Below are positions 32,500-44,270 of a stretch of DNA of 64,000 bases, in pieces (within the stretch, counting starts at the first letter, position 1; each line of letters begins with the position of its first letter). The stretch is from Arion vulgaris. Lineage: Eukaryota; Mollusca; Gastropoda; Stylommatophora; Arionidae. Made by a program: the position numbers and the translations under genes. The DNA is taken from contig CM036756.1 in NCBI GenBank assembly GCA_020796225.1, positions 51,254,363 to 51,318,362 of the forward strand. Direction: 5' to 3'. A model generated the notes under the pieces. It was given only the letters and a program-made list of their open reading frames with translations. It was not told the DNA's origin and did not search any database.

Positions 32500-33609
32500 A
32501 TATTTATTTGAAATAAATTCATTCTCGAAGCTATTGCAATCTGTAACTGTAAATTTGTCAGATTGTGTAAGAATGTTATCAGAAACCATACAAAAAGTGA
32601 AAAGTTATAGACAATCTGGATATGATCAGATGAACATTACTGCTAATGAGATTCACAGAATCTTGAATGCAGTACAGAACTTCCTGCCGAAACTAAAGTT
32701 AGAGACAGAAGGAAAAAGGGTCGATTTGACTATGAAGAAGCTGTCGATGAACCCTTAATAGAGGAGAATGAATTTAAAATAAACTTTTTCAATTATATTT
32801 GGAACATTACCGTTACTCTCTGAATGAACGATTCACGCTTTAGAAACCCATAGAAGCAATTTTCAGTTTTTATATGACATTTTGAAACGCAAGGATATAG
32901 ATGACTAAACACTAGCAAATTATTGTACCAGTCTCCAGTCAATACTTACGATAAAATTATTGTACCAGTCTCCAGTCAATACTTACGATAAAATTATTGT
33001 ACCAGTTTCCAGTCAATACTTACGATAAAATTATTGTACCAGTCTCCAGTCAATACTTACGATAAAATTATTGTACCAGTTTCCAGTCAATACTTACGAT
33101 AAAATTATTGTACCAGTCTCCAGTCAATACTTACGATAAAATTATTGTACCAGTCTCCAGTCAATACTTACGATAAAATTATTGTACCAGTTTCCAGTCA
33201 ATACTTACGATAAAATTATTGTACCAGTCTCCAGTCAATACTTACGGTCGAAAATGACTCAGATATAAATGCAAATGATCTTCAAGAAGAATTACTTGAT
33301 GTATCCAGAATTCTACCATATTCTATGAAACCTTTGGATGTTTTAAATTATTTGTGCCAAAATAACTTGATTACTTTGTATCCGAATACTGTTGTAGCTC
33401 TGAGAATTTTATTAACACTCCCTGTTTCTGTAGCTAGTGGGGAAAAAAGTTTTTCCAAATAAAAATTAATAAAACACTACTTAAGAAGTTCAATACGCCA
33501 AACAAAACTTAGAAATATGTTACTAAATTCTATTGAATCTACATTGGCTGCGACTCTAGACTGCACATCCCTAATTAACGAATTTGCTAAGTTAAAGTTA
33601 GAAGGGTAA
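32500..33609 (+). pseudogene. hAT transposase remnant (ZMYM/TTF-type), interrupted by a minisatellite
   Basis: The first part (32534-32705) reads SDCVRMLSETIQKVKSYR ... EIHRILNAVQNFLPKLK. A frame change near 32707 then continues RFDYEEAVDEPL and FKINFFNYI. After the 37-bp array, 33247-33609 encodes the C-terminal hAT dimerisation region: LPYSMKPLDVLNYL, YPNTVVALRILLTLPVS, ASGEKSFSK, a stop, then KLIKHYLRSSIRQTKLRN. Those C-terminal motifs are diagnostic of the hAT family. The catalytic core is not recognisable as intact, and several stops make it non-functional. Confidence 0.8.
32926..33246 (+). repeat. 37-bp minisatellite, about 8.5 copies, inside hAT remnant
   Basis: Unit CAATACTTACGATAAAATTA plus TTGTACCAGTCTCCAGT, with a CTC/TTC variant. 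It lies between two recognisable parts of the hAT pseudogene. Confidence 0.95.
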
Positions 33610-34980
33610 AACTGTAGTAGATTATTGTAAATCGAAAGACAAACTCCCTCTGGCTGCCACCGACGACATTTGTCGTCCGGCACCTTTTTTCGCAAGTAAA
33701 CCAAGATTTTCAAAATGGGAGATGTAGCTGATGATAGTCAGGTCCAACATGACTCTGATTCAGACTTCTTAGCCAGTGATAGTGATAAAATGGACTCTGG
33801 TCGTAATACAATATTGGAATTTGATTCACGTGACGATGTTTATAGATCAATAGCAGTTATTCCCAGTCTTACAGATGTAGGTGATGGACACCCACCTCAA
33901 AAACGGGGGCGTATTATACTGTGGTTAGGTATGGGAAGCGACGCCAACAGCAGTTACATCAAAAGCTTGAGGATTATTAATAATATACTCTACTTATAGA
34001 CAAGTAAGTTTCTCATTCATATATGAACATTATCCCATAACCTCAAAGACCTAAGTTTATTAGTTTATTTTAAATGATTTTTTTGAAATTATCACCATGA
34101 AAACTGATCAAACCAAAAAAATACCGTGGCAGCCAGACTTTCTTAAAAAATGGGTGGCCGCAAAATTGTTTAAGGGGCTGCATTTTGAAGGATTGCATCA
34201 TACTAAAAAAATACACCGCACTGCCCTGCAGAGCATGTTTATAGTAATGACTCGAGTATCGATGAGGATGCGACTCTGAGACAGAATAGTTTGTCATCAA
34301 ACAGGGAACTCCTGCGAGGACGGTAAAATGTATAACCAACGAACTATCAGTATGCAAACCTATCTTCACTCGCTGAAGAATACTGGCAGTTCAGCGACAC
34401 ATGTTCATTTATATAACTAATGAGGTGTTCAAATGCTTTCTCAATGCGATCTGTCAAAAATTAAATCGCATTCAGATTCTTTTTTATTTCTTCAACAGTT
34501 TATTTAGTGTGACTTTTCTAGACCGAAGACTATGAAATAATTGTCACTTCACATGTATAACCACAAATGTACTGGATAAAGCTTTTTTCTTACTTGTGTG
34601 TTGAAAGTCCGTTACGTGACGTGAGTGCAATACATATCCATGTTTTTGTTTTATTCTGAAAGCAAAGGATAGGGCGTTGCACTATTTCGTCCTACTGGTC
34701 GATACACGTTAATTATTAGCAGAAAGATCACATTTGGTGAATACTTAACTTTGTCCAAATTACACATCCACATCGTGTATTCCAGATCAATTATTACGTT
34801 ATTTGGTATTATTTTTTGTTGTCAGCAATCTTCCTTATAAATACATGAAGCATATATTTTCCATTCTACTCCTTGGATGCCGGCGAAAAGTTATATACTT
34901 GTCAGAATGGTTTTATTATGTTAGATTTCAGATGCTCACACAGTCTTTGATCTCAGAAAGCATGGAACTAATATCAAAAT
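33610..34980. other. Spacer with a short acidic reading frame
   Basis: 33715-33999 (+) is a 94-codon frame starting in a good context (AAAATGG). It has an aspartate/serine-rich N-terminus (DSDSDFLASDSDKMDSG) reminiscent of N-termini of piggyBac-like or host acidic proteins, but no family motif. An imperfect inverted repeat (GCCACCGACGACA / TGTCGTCCGGC) lies just upstream at 33657-33685. The rest is AT-rich with no feature. Confidence 0.25.
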
Positions 34981-34984
34981 AAGG

Positions 34985-35690
34985 TGTTTTTTTTCTTCTT
35001 CTTCTTTTGTCGTCACACTGCTACCGGGTTGTTGCCCAGTGTCGTGGTTTTCTGTTTTGTCTTTCGCTGTTCTGGTGGCTTGTGTGATTGTTATCTTTGC
35101 TCTTTCACAGGATTCTGCTACGCCATCTAACCATCTTTTCCGTGGTCTTCCTCTTGCCTTCTTTCCCGATGTTCTGTTGTAGAAGACTGTATACTGTGGA
35201 GTTTGGATGCATTCTTATTAAGTGGCCAAACCACTTCATTCTTTGTTTATCTATATAATTCAAGCACGGTTTTGTGCCAACTTTCTTTCTTATGCTGATG
35301 TTGGTGATTCTGTCTTTTCTTGTGTTGTTGGTAACTTTTCTCAGGCAACGCATTTCACATGTAGTTATTTTTGTGACTGCGCTTTGCTCAATGTCCATGT
35401 TTGGCTCTGGTAACACAAAGTAGGTATAAAAATGCTGTTGATCATTTGTTTCTTAGCTGCCTGTGAAATTTTTGGGTGCCTTAACAATGGGGCTAGCTGG
35501 TAGGTTACAGCATTTGCTTTTGTACTCTAGCCTCTATCTCTCTATCTAGTTTTCCGTCTTCTGTGAATATGCTTCCTAAGTATTTGAATTCCCTCACCTG
35601 GTTTATTTTAGTGCCACTGTCCCTGTCTGGTGTTTTTTTTATCATCTCAAATGTAGCAATTTTGAGTTTCAAAATACAACCTGTGCCAAA
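34985..35690 (-). pseudogene. LINE 3' end
   Basis: The minus strand encodes EMRCLRKVTNNTRKDRI, LNYIDKQRMKWFGHLIR and a C-terminal KRKTTEKMVRW segment, followed by a 3' UTR ending in a GAA-rich tail (TTCTTC on plus at 34995-35010). It matches 42060-42412 of the long LINE, so it is the same family. The upstream RT is not included. Confidence 0.8.
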
Positions 35691-35945
35691 ATAATTATGC
35701 TTATTCTAATGTATTATATATATATCAACATAACTTGTGAAACTTTTTATTCAAGCAAATCAAAATTTGAGCAGAAATATCTTTGATCTGAAGACAAGTA
35801 ATGTTTTAGAACTGAAAGGTTTGAAATCTAAGAACAAAGATATGTATGCTAAACTATGTTATGTTGGATGTGAACAGCGAATAAGATAAGCATTACAGTT
35901 GGAAATAAGAAGAAAGACATCATAAATTGTTGAAACACTAATCAG

Positions 35946-36116
35946 GTATTAAACTTCCAGTATAAACATATATGCTTTGTTTTGGGACACACAGAGGAAG
36001 AGAAGAGTGGGGTGGCCGAAGCATACACAGTAAAGAACACTAGAGTAGTAGCTGAAACCTCATGGACAATGCGCAGGAACAAAGTCCAGATTGTAGATTT
36101 GGGAAAGTGTGAGTAG
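35946..36116 (+). CDS. Candidate terminal exon of a second host gene (unrecognised)
   Basis: After CACTAATCAG (possible acceptor) a frame of exactly 57 codons runs to TAG 36114-36116: LNFQYKHICFVLGHTEEEK, SGVAEAYTVKNTRVVAE, SWTMRRNKVQIVDLGKCE. It is non-repetitive, balanced in composition and protein-like. A canonical AATAAA follows at 36179-36184, 63 bp after the stop. The polypyrimidine tract is weak and the minus strand is also open over 69 codons, so this is tentative. The family is not recognised. No upstream exon is apparent between here and the LINE at 34985-35690. Confidence 0.4.
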   Translation, partial: VLNFQYKHICFVLGHTEEEKSGVAEAYTVKNTRVVAETSWTMRRNKVQIVDLGKCE

Positions 36117-36178
36117 TTGCACATGAGAAGAAGAAAGACTAAGATAAACAAGTCTCTGGATACAGTAACTTAGCAATG

Positions 36179-36184
36179 AATAAA
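36179..36184 (+). other. Polyadenylation signal AATAAA
   Basis: A canonical hexamer 63 bp after the stop of the candidate exon 35946-36116. A GT/T-rich segment (GTTTTCATTACTTTGT) follows within 25 bp. Confidence 0.4.
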
Positions 36185-36574
36185 TGTTTTCATTACTTTG
36201 TATATCTTTTTCTGAATGTATCTTTCAAATAGAATGTCCAAGCTGTCAGAAACATATGTACTGTATTAATGCACAATGTAAAATTGAGTGAATGTGATGG
36301 TAAGTTATTACAAGCGAATAAAACGTTCTAAGAACACAAGGGGAAGGAAGTACAGAGGCCAGTGAGTATGATAGGTGAGTAGACAGGTATATGAAACGCT
36401 CATCTTCACCGCTAGCCTATGTACATTTGGATAAATAAGGCACCTGATTCAATTTTAGTGTTTGTTATTTATTTCTTGGGAGTCTCATATTCAAGTATAC
36501 TTATGTACACTTGTAAATTGTGAATATTTGTCATTTTTATAATCAAATCCTTCAAGAATAATTCATGACTATTC

Positions 36575-36875
36575 TACTAGAACAGCGGTTCCCAAACCTT
36601 GCATTACAGCGGACCCTCTTTTAAATACATTTTGCTGCCACCAACCCCCAACAGTTTATATATATGAAAGTGTACAGGAATGAATTATATGTGTTACAAT
36701 AGTAAAATATGTCTGCAATTAAACATTTTAATAAACAGCAAAAACATTAGGCCTATAATTATGTTTTAAATTTTGTTTCTGTTTGAAATGTCAAAGATCA
36801 TATTTCTTCAAGCTCTTGAGGACCACATGTGAGTACCTCACGGCGGACCCCTGTTTGGGAAACGATGTACTAGAA
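36575..36875. mobile_element. hAT MITE, 285 bp, perfect 8-bp TSD
   Basis: The element 36583-36867 has termini CAGCGGTTCCCAAAC and (reverse complement) CATCGTTTCCCAAAC. It is flanked by TACTAGAA on both sides (36575-36582, 36868-36875). The 8-bp target with central TA and the CAGNGGTTCCCAAAC-type end are typical of hAT (Buster-like) transposons. It has no coding capacity, so it would depend on a hAT transposase in trans. Confidence 0.9.
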
Positions 36876-37484
36876 TATTAAACATAAATTGTTTGCAATG
36901 ATGATAATAAAATGTCGATATTTGGGCTCATATTTATCTATTTGTTGTTATGTGCATATATTTGCATAAATGAATGGTGTTCATTCACACCTGGAGTGCG
37001 ATAGAATGTATTATTAGTGTTTCTTTAACATCAAGTGTTTATACAAGGATGAATCTACGGCAAGTTCATCAAACCAGTAGAAGATTTGTTTGTACAAGCC
37101 CTATTGCTCAAGAATTGTGGGGAATACTGAGGAAAAAACGCGACAATACCGGCGTCCAAAACAAACACACAATAACGAAGCGGGCGGAAGTAGCAACAAC
37201 ACAGACCCCGGCAATAAGTAAAACATCAGAGTTTAGGATAGCGACATGGAATATTTGTGGATTATGAGATAAAACAACAGATAGTAGAATGTATGATCAA
37301 ACATAAAATCACAATCATGGGAGTAGCCGACACAAGAAGAAAAGGACAGGGACATAAAGATTTCGTATTTACATGACGAGGAACACAACCAGGCGAAAAC
37401 AACAAGTAACATTGCCCCTACTGCGGCAAAATTTATATTATAAATAGAATACACATCAGAAAGAATCACCCGTATCATAACAGC

Positions 37485-37680
37485 TCAAGGTAAGAGGAAA
37501 GTAACATACATACAGATTTATGCACCATACAATGACTCGTATAAAACAGATCAAGGTAAGAGGAAAGTAACTTACATACAGATTTATGCACCATACAATG
37601 ACTCGTATAAAACAGATCAAGGTAAGAGGAAAGTAACATACATACAGATTTAGGCACCATACAATGACTCATATAGTGAA
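37485..37680 (+). repeat. 66-bp triplication inside LINE endonuclease
   Basis: Three tandem copies of a segment encoding GKRKVTYIQIYAPYNDSY (about 22 codons), in frame with the LINE endonuclease. A normal LINE has one. Confidence 0.85.
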
Positions 37681-38868
37681 GAATAAAGAACCACATTTTT
37701 CGACGAATTAAGTGAAAACATTAGTAAAGTCAACAACACTGACAACATATATATCATGGGAGATTTTAACAGAAGAATTGGCTAGCAAAGAACACTATGG
37801 GAAACACATCTAGAACTATTCAGCGACACAACAACGAAATGCAACAGCAACGGGGAACACCTAAATATATGTGCAGAACATGACCTATTTATCACCAATA
37901 CATTTTACCAACATAGGAGGAGCCAGGTATTGACCTGGTATAAATGGAATAATATTAATCAAGCATCACAGATCGACTTTATACTAGCAAAAAGAGAACT
38001 TTAGAAAATAAAAACGCTAGAGCCATCCCAAATGCAATATTAGACTCTGATCATAGACCAGTGGTACTATGGCTACAAAAACCAAATAGAAAACAAGACA
38101 GGGGTACAACTCAACAATTGAAATAATAGATATTGAAAAGCTAAATAATAATGAAACCAGGAATCAAATTGAAGGAGCAGTTACATCAGTTTTAACACCC
38201 TAGAGGGAGTAAGCAACATAAATAAAGAATGGCAAATCTTCAAAACAAATATCATGGATATAGTGAAAGAAAATTGTGGACTTGAAAAGTTAAATAAGCA
38301 CAGAAAATACACAACGTGTTGAAATAATGAAGTTAAAAGGTCTATACGAGAAAAGACAAAATGTTTTCACAGGTGGCAAAAGTCAGAGTTAGATGAAGAT
38401 TACACCCAATACAGAACAGCAAGAATGAATAGTAAAAATAAAGTCAACTAAATCAGAATCTTGGGCAAATTATGGAGATCATTTAGCGGAACTATGCACT
38501 AAGGCACCAAGAAAGTTTTACAGAAGCATCCAAGCAATGAGACTAAGAGAAGAACAATTCAATTTACTCACCATTAGAAATAACAAGTCTAAGAAACTAC
38601 TTACCAACAGCAAAGACATTAAAAACAGATGGAAAGAATATTTCACCTAATTGTTAAACTGCGAAACACAAGGTTCAAAAACAGTTTAAATGAAACATGG
38701 AAAATACCAACAATTGAACATTTTAGAATCTGAAGTTGAAATGGCACTACAACAAAGCAAAAAAAAAAAAAGGCAGCAGGGATAGATAGTATTACAACAG
38801 AAATGTTACTTGTATGTAAATAAACAGCAATAACATGGCTGACCAGAATTTTTAACATAGCTTGGGAA

Positions 38869-41183
38869 TGTGGCCAACGTTACTAACTGGCCACAGCGCG
38901 GACGGCAATATTGCCATGTGACGTCACAGGCTGAGGCGGTGTATTCTCACAAACTAACTATTGACTGTTACTATTGGGAAACGATGATCTAGACAATACA
39001 TCTTGCAGATGTTAGAAACTTGTTGTTGGATGCATGTGTGTATTACAGAAGATGTTTTCTGATGAGTAGCTATAGTTGTTGCTCTCACATACTATTTTAG
39101 TTTAATTTTATACAGAATACTTAGATTAATTTTAAATATGATAACTATTGTACTTACATCAGCTTATGGTAGTCTCTCTTCAGTTATCCATGAATAAGTA
39201 AGCTACATGTTTGCACAACACCACATCTTGATTAGCACATAAACTAACATCACTTATCAGTAATCCACGAATTAGTCAGTCACAAATTTGCACATCACCA
39301 CAGCTTGATTAGCACAGAAACTAAACAGTATTACATAAATATATTTATCTACTACTGAATTTTGCTACTTTTCTTTTTTGTGAAGAAGCAGTTTGCTAAA
39401 CATTGCATTGATCATTCCTTATTTTTCCTTAATTGTTGAGGAAAATGTTAGCAAATGTTGGAACCGCGGACAATAAAGTTTTTCTTTTTTGAGCTCCGAG
39501 ACACATGCAGTACTGTCTAATGAGAATTTTATGTAGCTGGCAGTTACAATTTGTATGACAATCTCCTTCTGGTTTGTCGTGACCAAGAACTTATCTTCAT
39601 AGTCAGATGATATCGGCTTTTGAACAACTATATATGATATGAAGCAGAGAACAGTGAGATCTTGTGATAGGTACTTCAGTCCACCCCTATCTATTAAATA
39701 TGTGTAGTTAAATGAAACACCATTTTTATTACATTATGTCGAAGGAGATCAATAGTCTACATACCAACTTTTATTACATTATGTCGAAGGAGATCAATAG
39801 TCTACATACCAACTTTTATTACATTATGTCGAATGAGATCAATAGTCTACATACCAACTTTTATTATATTATGTCGAAGGAGATCAATAGTCTACATACC
39901 AACTTTTATTATATTATGTCAAAGGAGATCAATAGTCTACATACCAACTTTTATTACATTATGTCGAAGGAGATCAATAGTCTACATACCAACTTTTATT
40001 ACATTATGTCGAATGAAATCAATAGTCTACATGACAACTTTTGATACATTATATGGAATGAAATCAAGTCTACATGACAACTTTTGATACATTATGTCTG
40101 CAAGAGATCAATAGTCTACATGCCAACTTTTGTTACATTATGTCGAAGGAGATTAAGTCTATGTGACAACTTTTGATACATTATGTCCGAAGAGATCACT
40201 AGTGATACAGGATAACAAGGAAAACAAAATGATGTGCCAATCAATTTTCACAACACTACAACTTGATTAGCACATAAACTAAACAGTATTACGAGACATA
40301 AATATATTTATCTACTACTGAATTTTGCTTCCTTCCTTTTTTGTGAAAAAGCAGCTTGCTGAACATTGCATTGAACATTCCTGATTTTTATATCATTGTT
40401 GAGGAAAATGTTGGAACCGAAGACAATAAAATATTTCTTTTTTGAGCTCCGCAGACACATACAGTACTGTCTAATAAGAATTTCATGTAACTGGTAGTTA
40501 CAATTTGTATGACAGTCTCCTTATGGTTTGTCGTGGCTAAGAACTTATCTCCATATCCAGATGATATGAGGACAGATCAGGTTCAATTTAATATGTCATA
40601 AATGCAAAACACTGAGTGTTACACCATTTTCTGTTATCTTTAGTTCTGACCAGATGCAACTGCTCAGCTGGGATCTGTCTTGATCTATTTTAATACTGAG
40701 TCCTATAGCTGGTGCTTTCAATAATTATACAATAGAATATGTTCCTTGTCTACATTTCGGTACACAACACTTTCTAGGCAGCGTTATTTTGTTGTTATGT
40801 TTATTAAAGAAGGTAATTGTTAAATTATACACATATAATTATAATCGTAATTTGATCTACATTTTGGTACACATTACTTACTAGCTAGGCATCGTTATTT
40901 TATTGTTATGTTTACAACACTGACAACAGTTAGGTTTACTGAAGAAGGTACTTGTTAAATTAACTTATATTATACATATATAATTACAATCGTAATTTGA
41001 TCTACATTTTGGTACACAGCACTTACTAGGCATCGTTATTTTGTTGTTATGTTTACTAAAGAAGTCTGTTTGAGTTCGTATGTTTACTAAAATGTCCATA
41101 TGTTTACTAAACACGTTTGAATAATCCGCCTCACCCTCCATCTTGAATAATATAGCGCTTAGGCCAGTAGTTACGTTGGCCAT
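38869..41183 (-). mobile_element. P/THAP-like DNA transposon copy 2, with TIRs and TSD
   Basis: Termini: the left begins TGTGGCCAACGTTACTAAC, and the right in reverse complement begins ATGGCCAACGTAACTAC, about 27 bp of imperfect inverted repeat. TTGGGAA flanks both ends (38862-38868, 41184-41190); removing the element plus one TTGGGAA restores the LINE reading WE-AQEAP exactly. The minus strand near 41033-40990 carries the THAP-type start MPSKCCVPKCRSNYD with its CxxxC pair. That first-exon segment is present in three tandem variants (near 40780, 40890, 41030). No full transposase frame exists. It contains the 45-bp array 39722-40190. It is a non-autonomous member of the same family as 3990-5652 and 49113-50550. 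Confidence 0.75.
39722..40190 (+). repeat. 45-bp minisatellite inside P/THAP-like copy 2
   Basis: About ten units of the same 45-bp repeat as 4331-4680 (ACATTATGTCGAAGGAGATC plus AATAGTCTACATACCAACTT). The first seven copies are the most uniform. Confidence 0.95.
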
Positions 41184-42412
41184 TTGGGAAGCACAAGAAG
41201 CTCCAGATCACTGGCAGAGAGCTATTATAGTCCCAATATGGAAGAACAAAGGGGACAAAAGAGAGTGTGAAACATACAGGGGTATCTCTCTTTTGAGCCA
41301 TATAGGAAAAATGTTTACAAAAATATTGGAGTGAAGAGCAAGACAGATATTAGTGCCCCAGTTAAGCAATAGCCAGTTTGGATTTAGGAGAGGTAAGAGC
41401 TGCACAGATGCAATATTTGCAATAAGACAGATCAGCGAACAAACAATTGAATACAATCAAAGTAAACAACTTATATTTATAGACCAAGAAAACGCATTCG
41501 ATAGAGTAAACAGGTGCAAATTATGGAAGATCCTTGAAGAATATGGCGTCTAGGAACAACTATTTGGTATCTATATAGTATATATAAGGTATATATATAT
41601 AAACTAGGGACAACTATCATGGCCTTATATCAAGATAGCCAGAGTACAGTAAGAACAACAGAAGGAACGACCGACTGGTTCTCCATTACATCAGGTGTTA
41701 GATAAGGTTGCGTTCTCTCACCACTACTCTTTATTGCATATATGGATAAAATAACTTAAGAGTCAAATTCAGAAAATGATGAAACAAATGAACTGCTTTT
41801 TGCAGATGATCAGTGCCTGATACACCAAAGTGAACAAGATCTACAACAACACATTGGCACCCTGAACCAAAATTGTATAAACTATGACATGAAAATCAGC
41901 AACACTAAAACAGAAATAATGAATATGGGAAGAAAACATAATAAACTAGACATCCATGTCAATAACTCTACAATAAAACAAGTGAAATAATTCAAATACT
42001 TGGAAGCATATTCACAGAAGACGGAGGACTAGATAGAGAGATAGAGGCTAGAGTGCAAAAGCAAATGCTGTAACCTACCAGCTAGCCCCATTGTTAAGGC
42101 ACCCACAAATTTCACTGACAGCTAAACAACATGATCAACAGCATTTTCATACCTAATTAGTGCTACCAGAGCCAAACATGGACAATGAGCAAAGCGCAGT
42201 CACAAAAATGACTACATGTGAAATGTGCTGCAGTCGAAAAGTTACCAACAACACCAGAAAAGACAGAGTCACCAACATCAACATAAGAAAGAAAGTTGGC
42301 AAAAATAAGCAAAAATAACAATCACCCAAGCCACCAGAACAGCGCAAGACAAAAACAGAAAACCTTGACACTGGGAAACAACCCGGTAACAGTGTGACGA
42401 CAAAAGAAGAAG

Positions 42413-43160
42413 TTGAGACATATACTGTCTGATCAGTTAAATATTAGTCTACCAAGAGTCAGATTGGTACAAGCGTCTATTCTATTGTCTCACTGCATCT
42501 TATACTTGACTGCTGCCGCCTAAGTTTATACTGTCCTTTGTTTGGGTGTCGTGATTGTAAAACTAAAGTAAATAACTAGTTTTCATAACTTATGCTGGTA
42601 TATTGGAAACGGCAGTGTTATGCCTGTATTTTTGTGTACACCAACAGCACATACTTAATGATGTGGTCAACACAACACCAGCTGCCTTTACTTTCCGGTG
42701 CACAATTAAGACTAAGTTAGACCTGAGAATTGCCAAGATGCCATTCACACTGAAGTTTTATCCTGGGACTGCGCTTACGAAGTAAGTGCACTAATAACCA
42801 CTCTATCACAGTTCATGTCTCGAGATTGTAACTGATCAAATAAAGTGAAACACTAACCGGTATTGACCCGAATATAGTACAATGCTACAGTTTTTAAGCT
42901 GTTATAAATGTGAAAAATATGTTCTCGAATATACCACCAGGTAAGTAAGTACTCATTGTCTGCATCAGTGCTCAATAACTTTTTGACGAATTAATCAGCC
43001 ACTGTCATAGAATCAAAAGTTGACATATTTTGTTTACAAGACCAAGAGTGCTATTGTCGAATATTTATATTTGGACCTCCGGTTAAACAGGGTAGCTGTT
43101 TATCAACAGAGACAAATCAACAGTACTAATCGTGTATATGTACAACTATTGTTTATTTCG
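42413..43160. other. Spacer with possible first coding exon at 42741
   Basis: Non-repetitive DNA. At 42738-42785, AAGATGCCATTC opens a short frame MPFTLKFYPGTALT that runs to a consensus-like donor (ACGAAGTAAGTG, GTAAGT at 42782). It could be a 5' coding exon of a host gene on the plus strand. The evidence is only an ATG and a donor. Confidence 0.25.
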
Positions 43161-43164
43161 TATT

Positions 43165-43545
43165 TCCTAGAGGTCAAAGCTGAAAATAGATGTCTGCGAA
43201 AAATAATGAATATAAAATGGAACGAATTCAGAAGAAGTGATGAAATCAGAGACATATCTGGTCAACCACTAGTGACAACTGTTATAAGCAAGCGAAGATG
43301 GAGATATGTTGGGCACACCTTCAGGAGAAATGATCAACGAATATCAAAGCAGGCATTGAAGTGGGGTGCAAAGGGTTCAAGAAAGAGAGGTCGACCTAAA
43401 GAGACCCTGAAACGAACTTTGCTGAGAGAGGCAGGAAATATCGGTCTCAGTTCCATGGAGGAGATTGAGCAAGTTGCCCAGGATAGAGCGGTATGGAGAA
43501 ATTACTTGCAGGCCCTATGTAACGTATAACGGTACGAGATGAATT
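43165..43545 (+). pseudogene. RTE-like LINE 3' end
   Basis: It encodes ENRCLRKIMNIKWNEF, SKRRWRYVGHTFRRND, KRGRPKETLKRTLLRE and AVWRNYLQALCNV, then a TAA and an (ATT)n tail. It is almost the same as the end of the LINE at 5892-8533 and, unlike that copy, has no frameshift within this fragment. 5'-truncated to about 120 codons. Confidence 0.85.
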
Positions 43546-44149
43546 ATTATTATTATTATATACATGTATACATAAGTTAGTGTACATTGTCTGTTGGAGG
43601 TCACGTCTGCATATACTTTATATAGGCTTACATAAGTTGGTAGACATTATAATTTGTAATTAATGTGATAAGTTCTATTAAAATTATAACCAAGACTTTC
43701 TTATTGAAGGCAAACTTGAATTGACGCTTTTGTTAATAGCTTTTAGTGCAAACCTTCGTATAGCTATTTGGTTAGTATTTGTTTTAAACTCGAGTAGTAT
43801 TAACACAACTTCGAGAAGCCAATACAGTTCTTGTTTGTTTGGAACCCCTAGGAATTATTTGTTTTCACTATTTTTACTATATATCGCATTGGAGGTTACC
43901 AAGGTTTATTTAGTATACCCAGAAGAATCCAACATGTAGTGTTGTGAGCGTATGTTGTGTAGCGCATATAGTGTTGTGAGTTGCTGAGGCTCATACTCGA
44001 GCCCTATGGGTGGTCACTGCAGAACCCCCTCAGTTCTAGCGCACTAGAAACATCACTCGTTGATCACTATTTGCAATTTGTGTTTGGATTTAGTACCATA
44101 AGTCCATTCTTTGATCGCTCTAGGACACCCGTTTGTTGGATGTGATATA
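43546..44149. other. No recognised gene
   Basis: AT-rich with short local similarities (GGAACCCCTAGGAATTAT near 43840 recurs near 17250). No coding evidence. Confidence 0.4.
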
Positions 44150-44270
44150 CACCAGAGATCGTACGTGGCAACCACGTGTTCATACAGACGGCAGATTTAA
44201 GTTTGCTCTATACCAGAGATCGTACTTGGCAACCACGTGTTCATACAGACGGCAGATTTAAGTTTGCTCT
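44146..44270 (+). repeat. 63-bp direct duplication
   Basis: Two copies of ACCAGAGATCGTAC.TGGC plus AACCACGTGTTCATACAGAC with one difference, immediately left of the hAT MITE. Confidence 0.85.

Larger units (their letters stand above)
37020..42412 (+). pseudogene. RTE-like LINE, nearly full length, split by P/THAP-like element
   Basis: The endonuclease begins with FRIATWNICGL (about 37232), followed by IYAPYNDSY (within a local triplication), YIMGDFNRRIG (about 37755) and LTWYKWNNINQASQIDFIL (about 37935). RT sequence includes KAAGIDSITTEML (38772) and FNIAWE (38850). At that point the P/THAP-like element 38869-41183 is inserted; the RT resumes with AQEAPDHWQRAIIVP (41191), QFGFRRGKSCTDAIF (about 41370), IFIDQENAFDRVN (about 41478) and ELLFADDQCLI (about 41790). 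The C-terminus decays into the 3' region shared with 34985-35690 and ends in a GAAGAAG tail near 42412. Without the insertion it is about 3.1 kb, close to a complete RTE element. Many stops and frameshifts make it inactive. Confidence 0.85.

Noticed and set aside
33715..33999. Acidic 94-codon frame as a piggyBac transposase start
   Set aside because: Only an acidic N-terminus is visible; no catalytic motif, TTAA target or TIR could be established.
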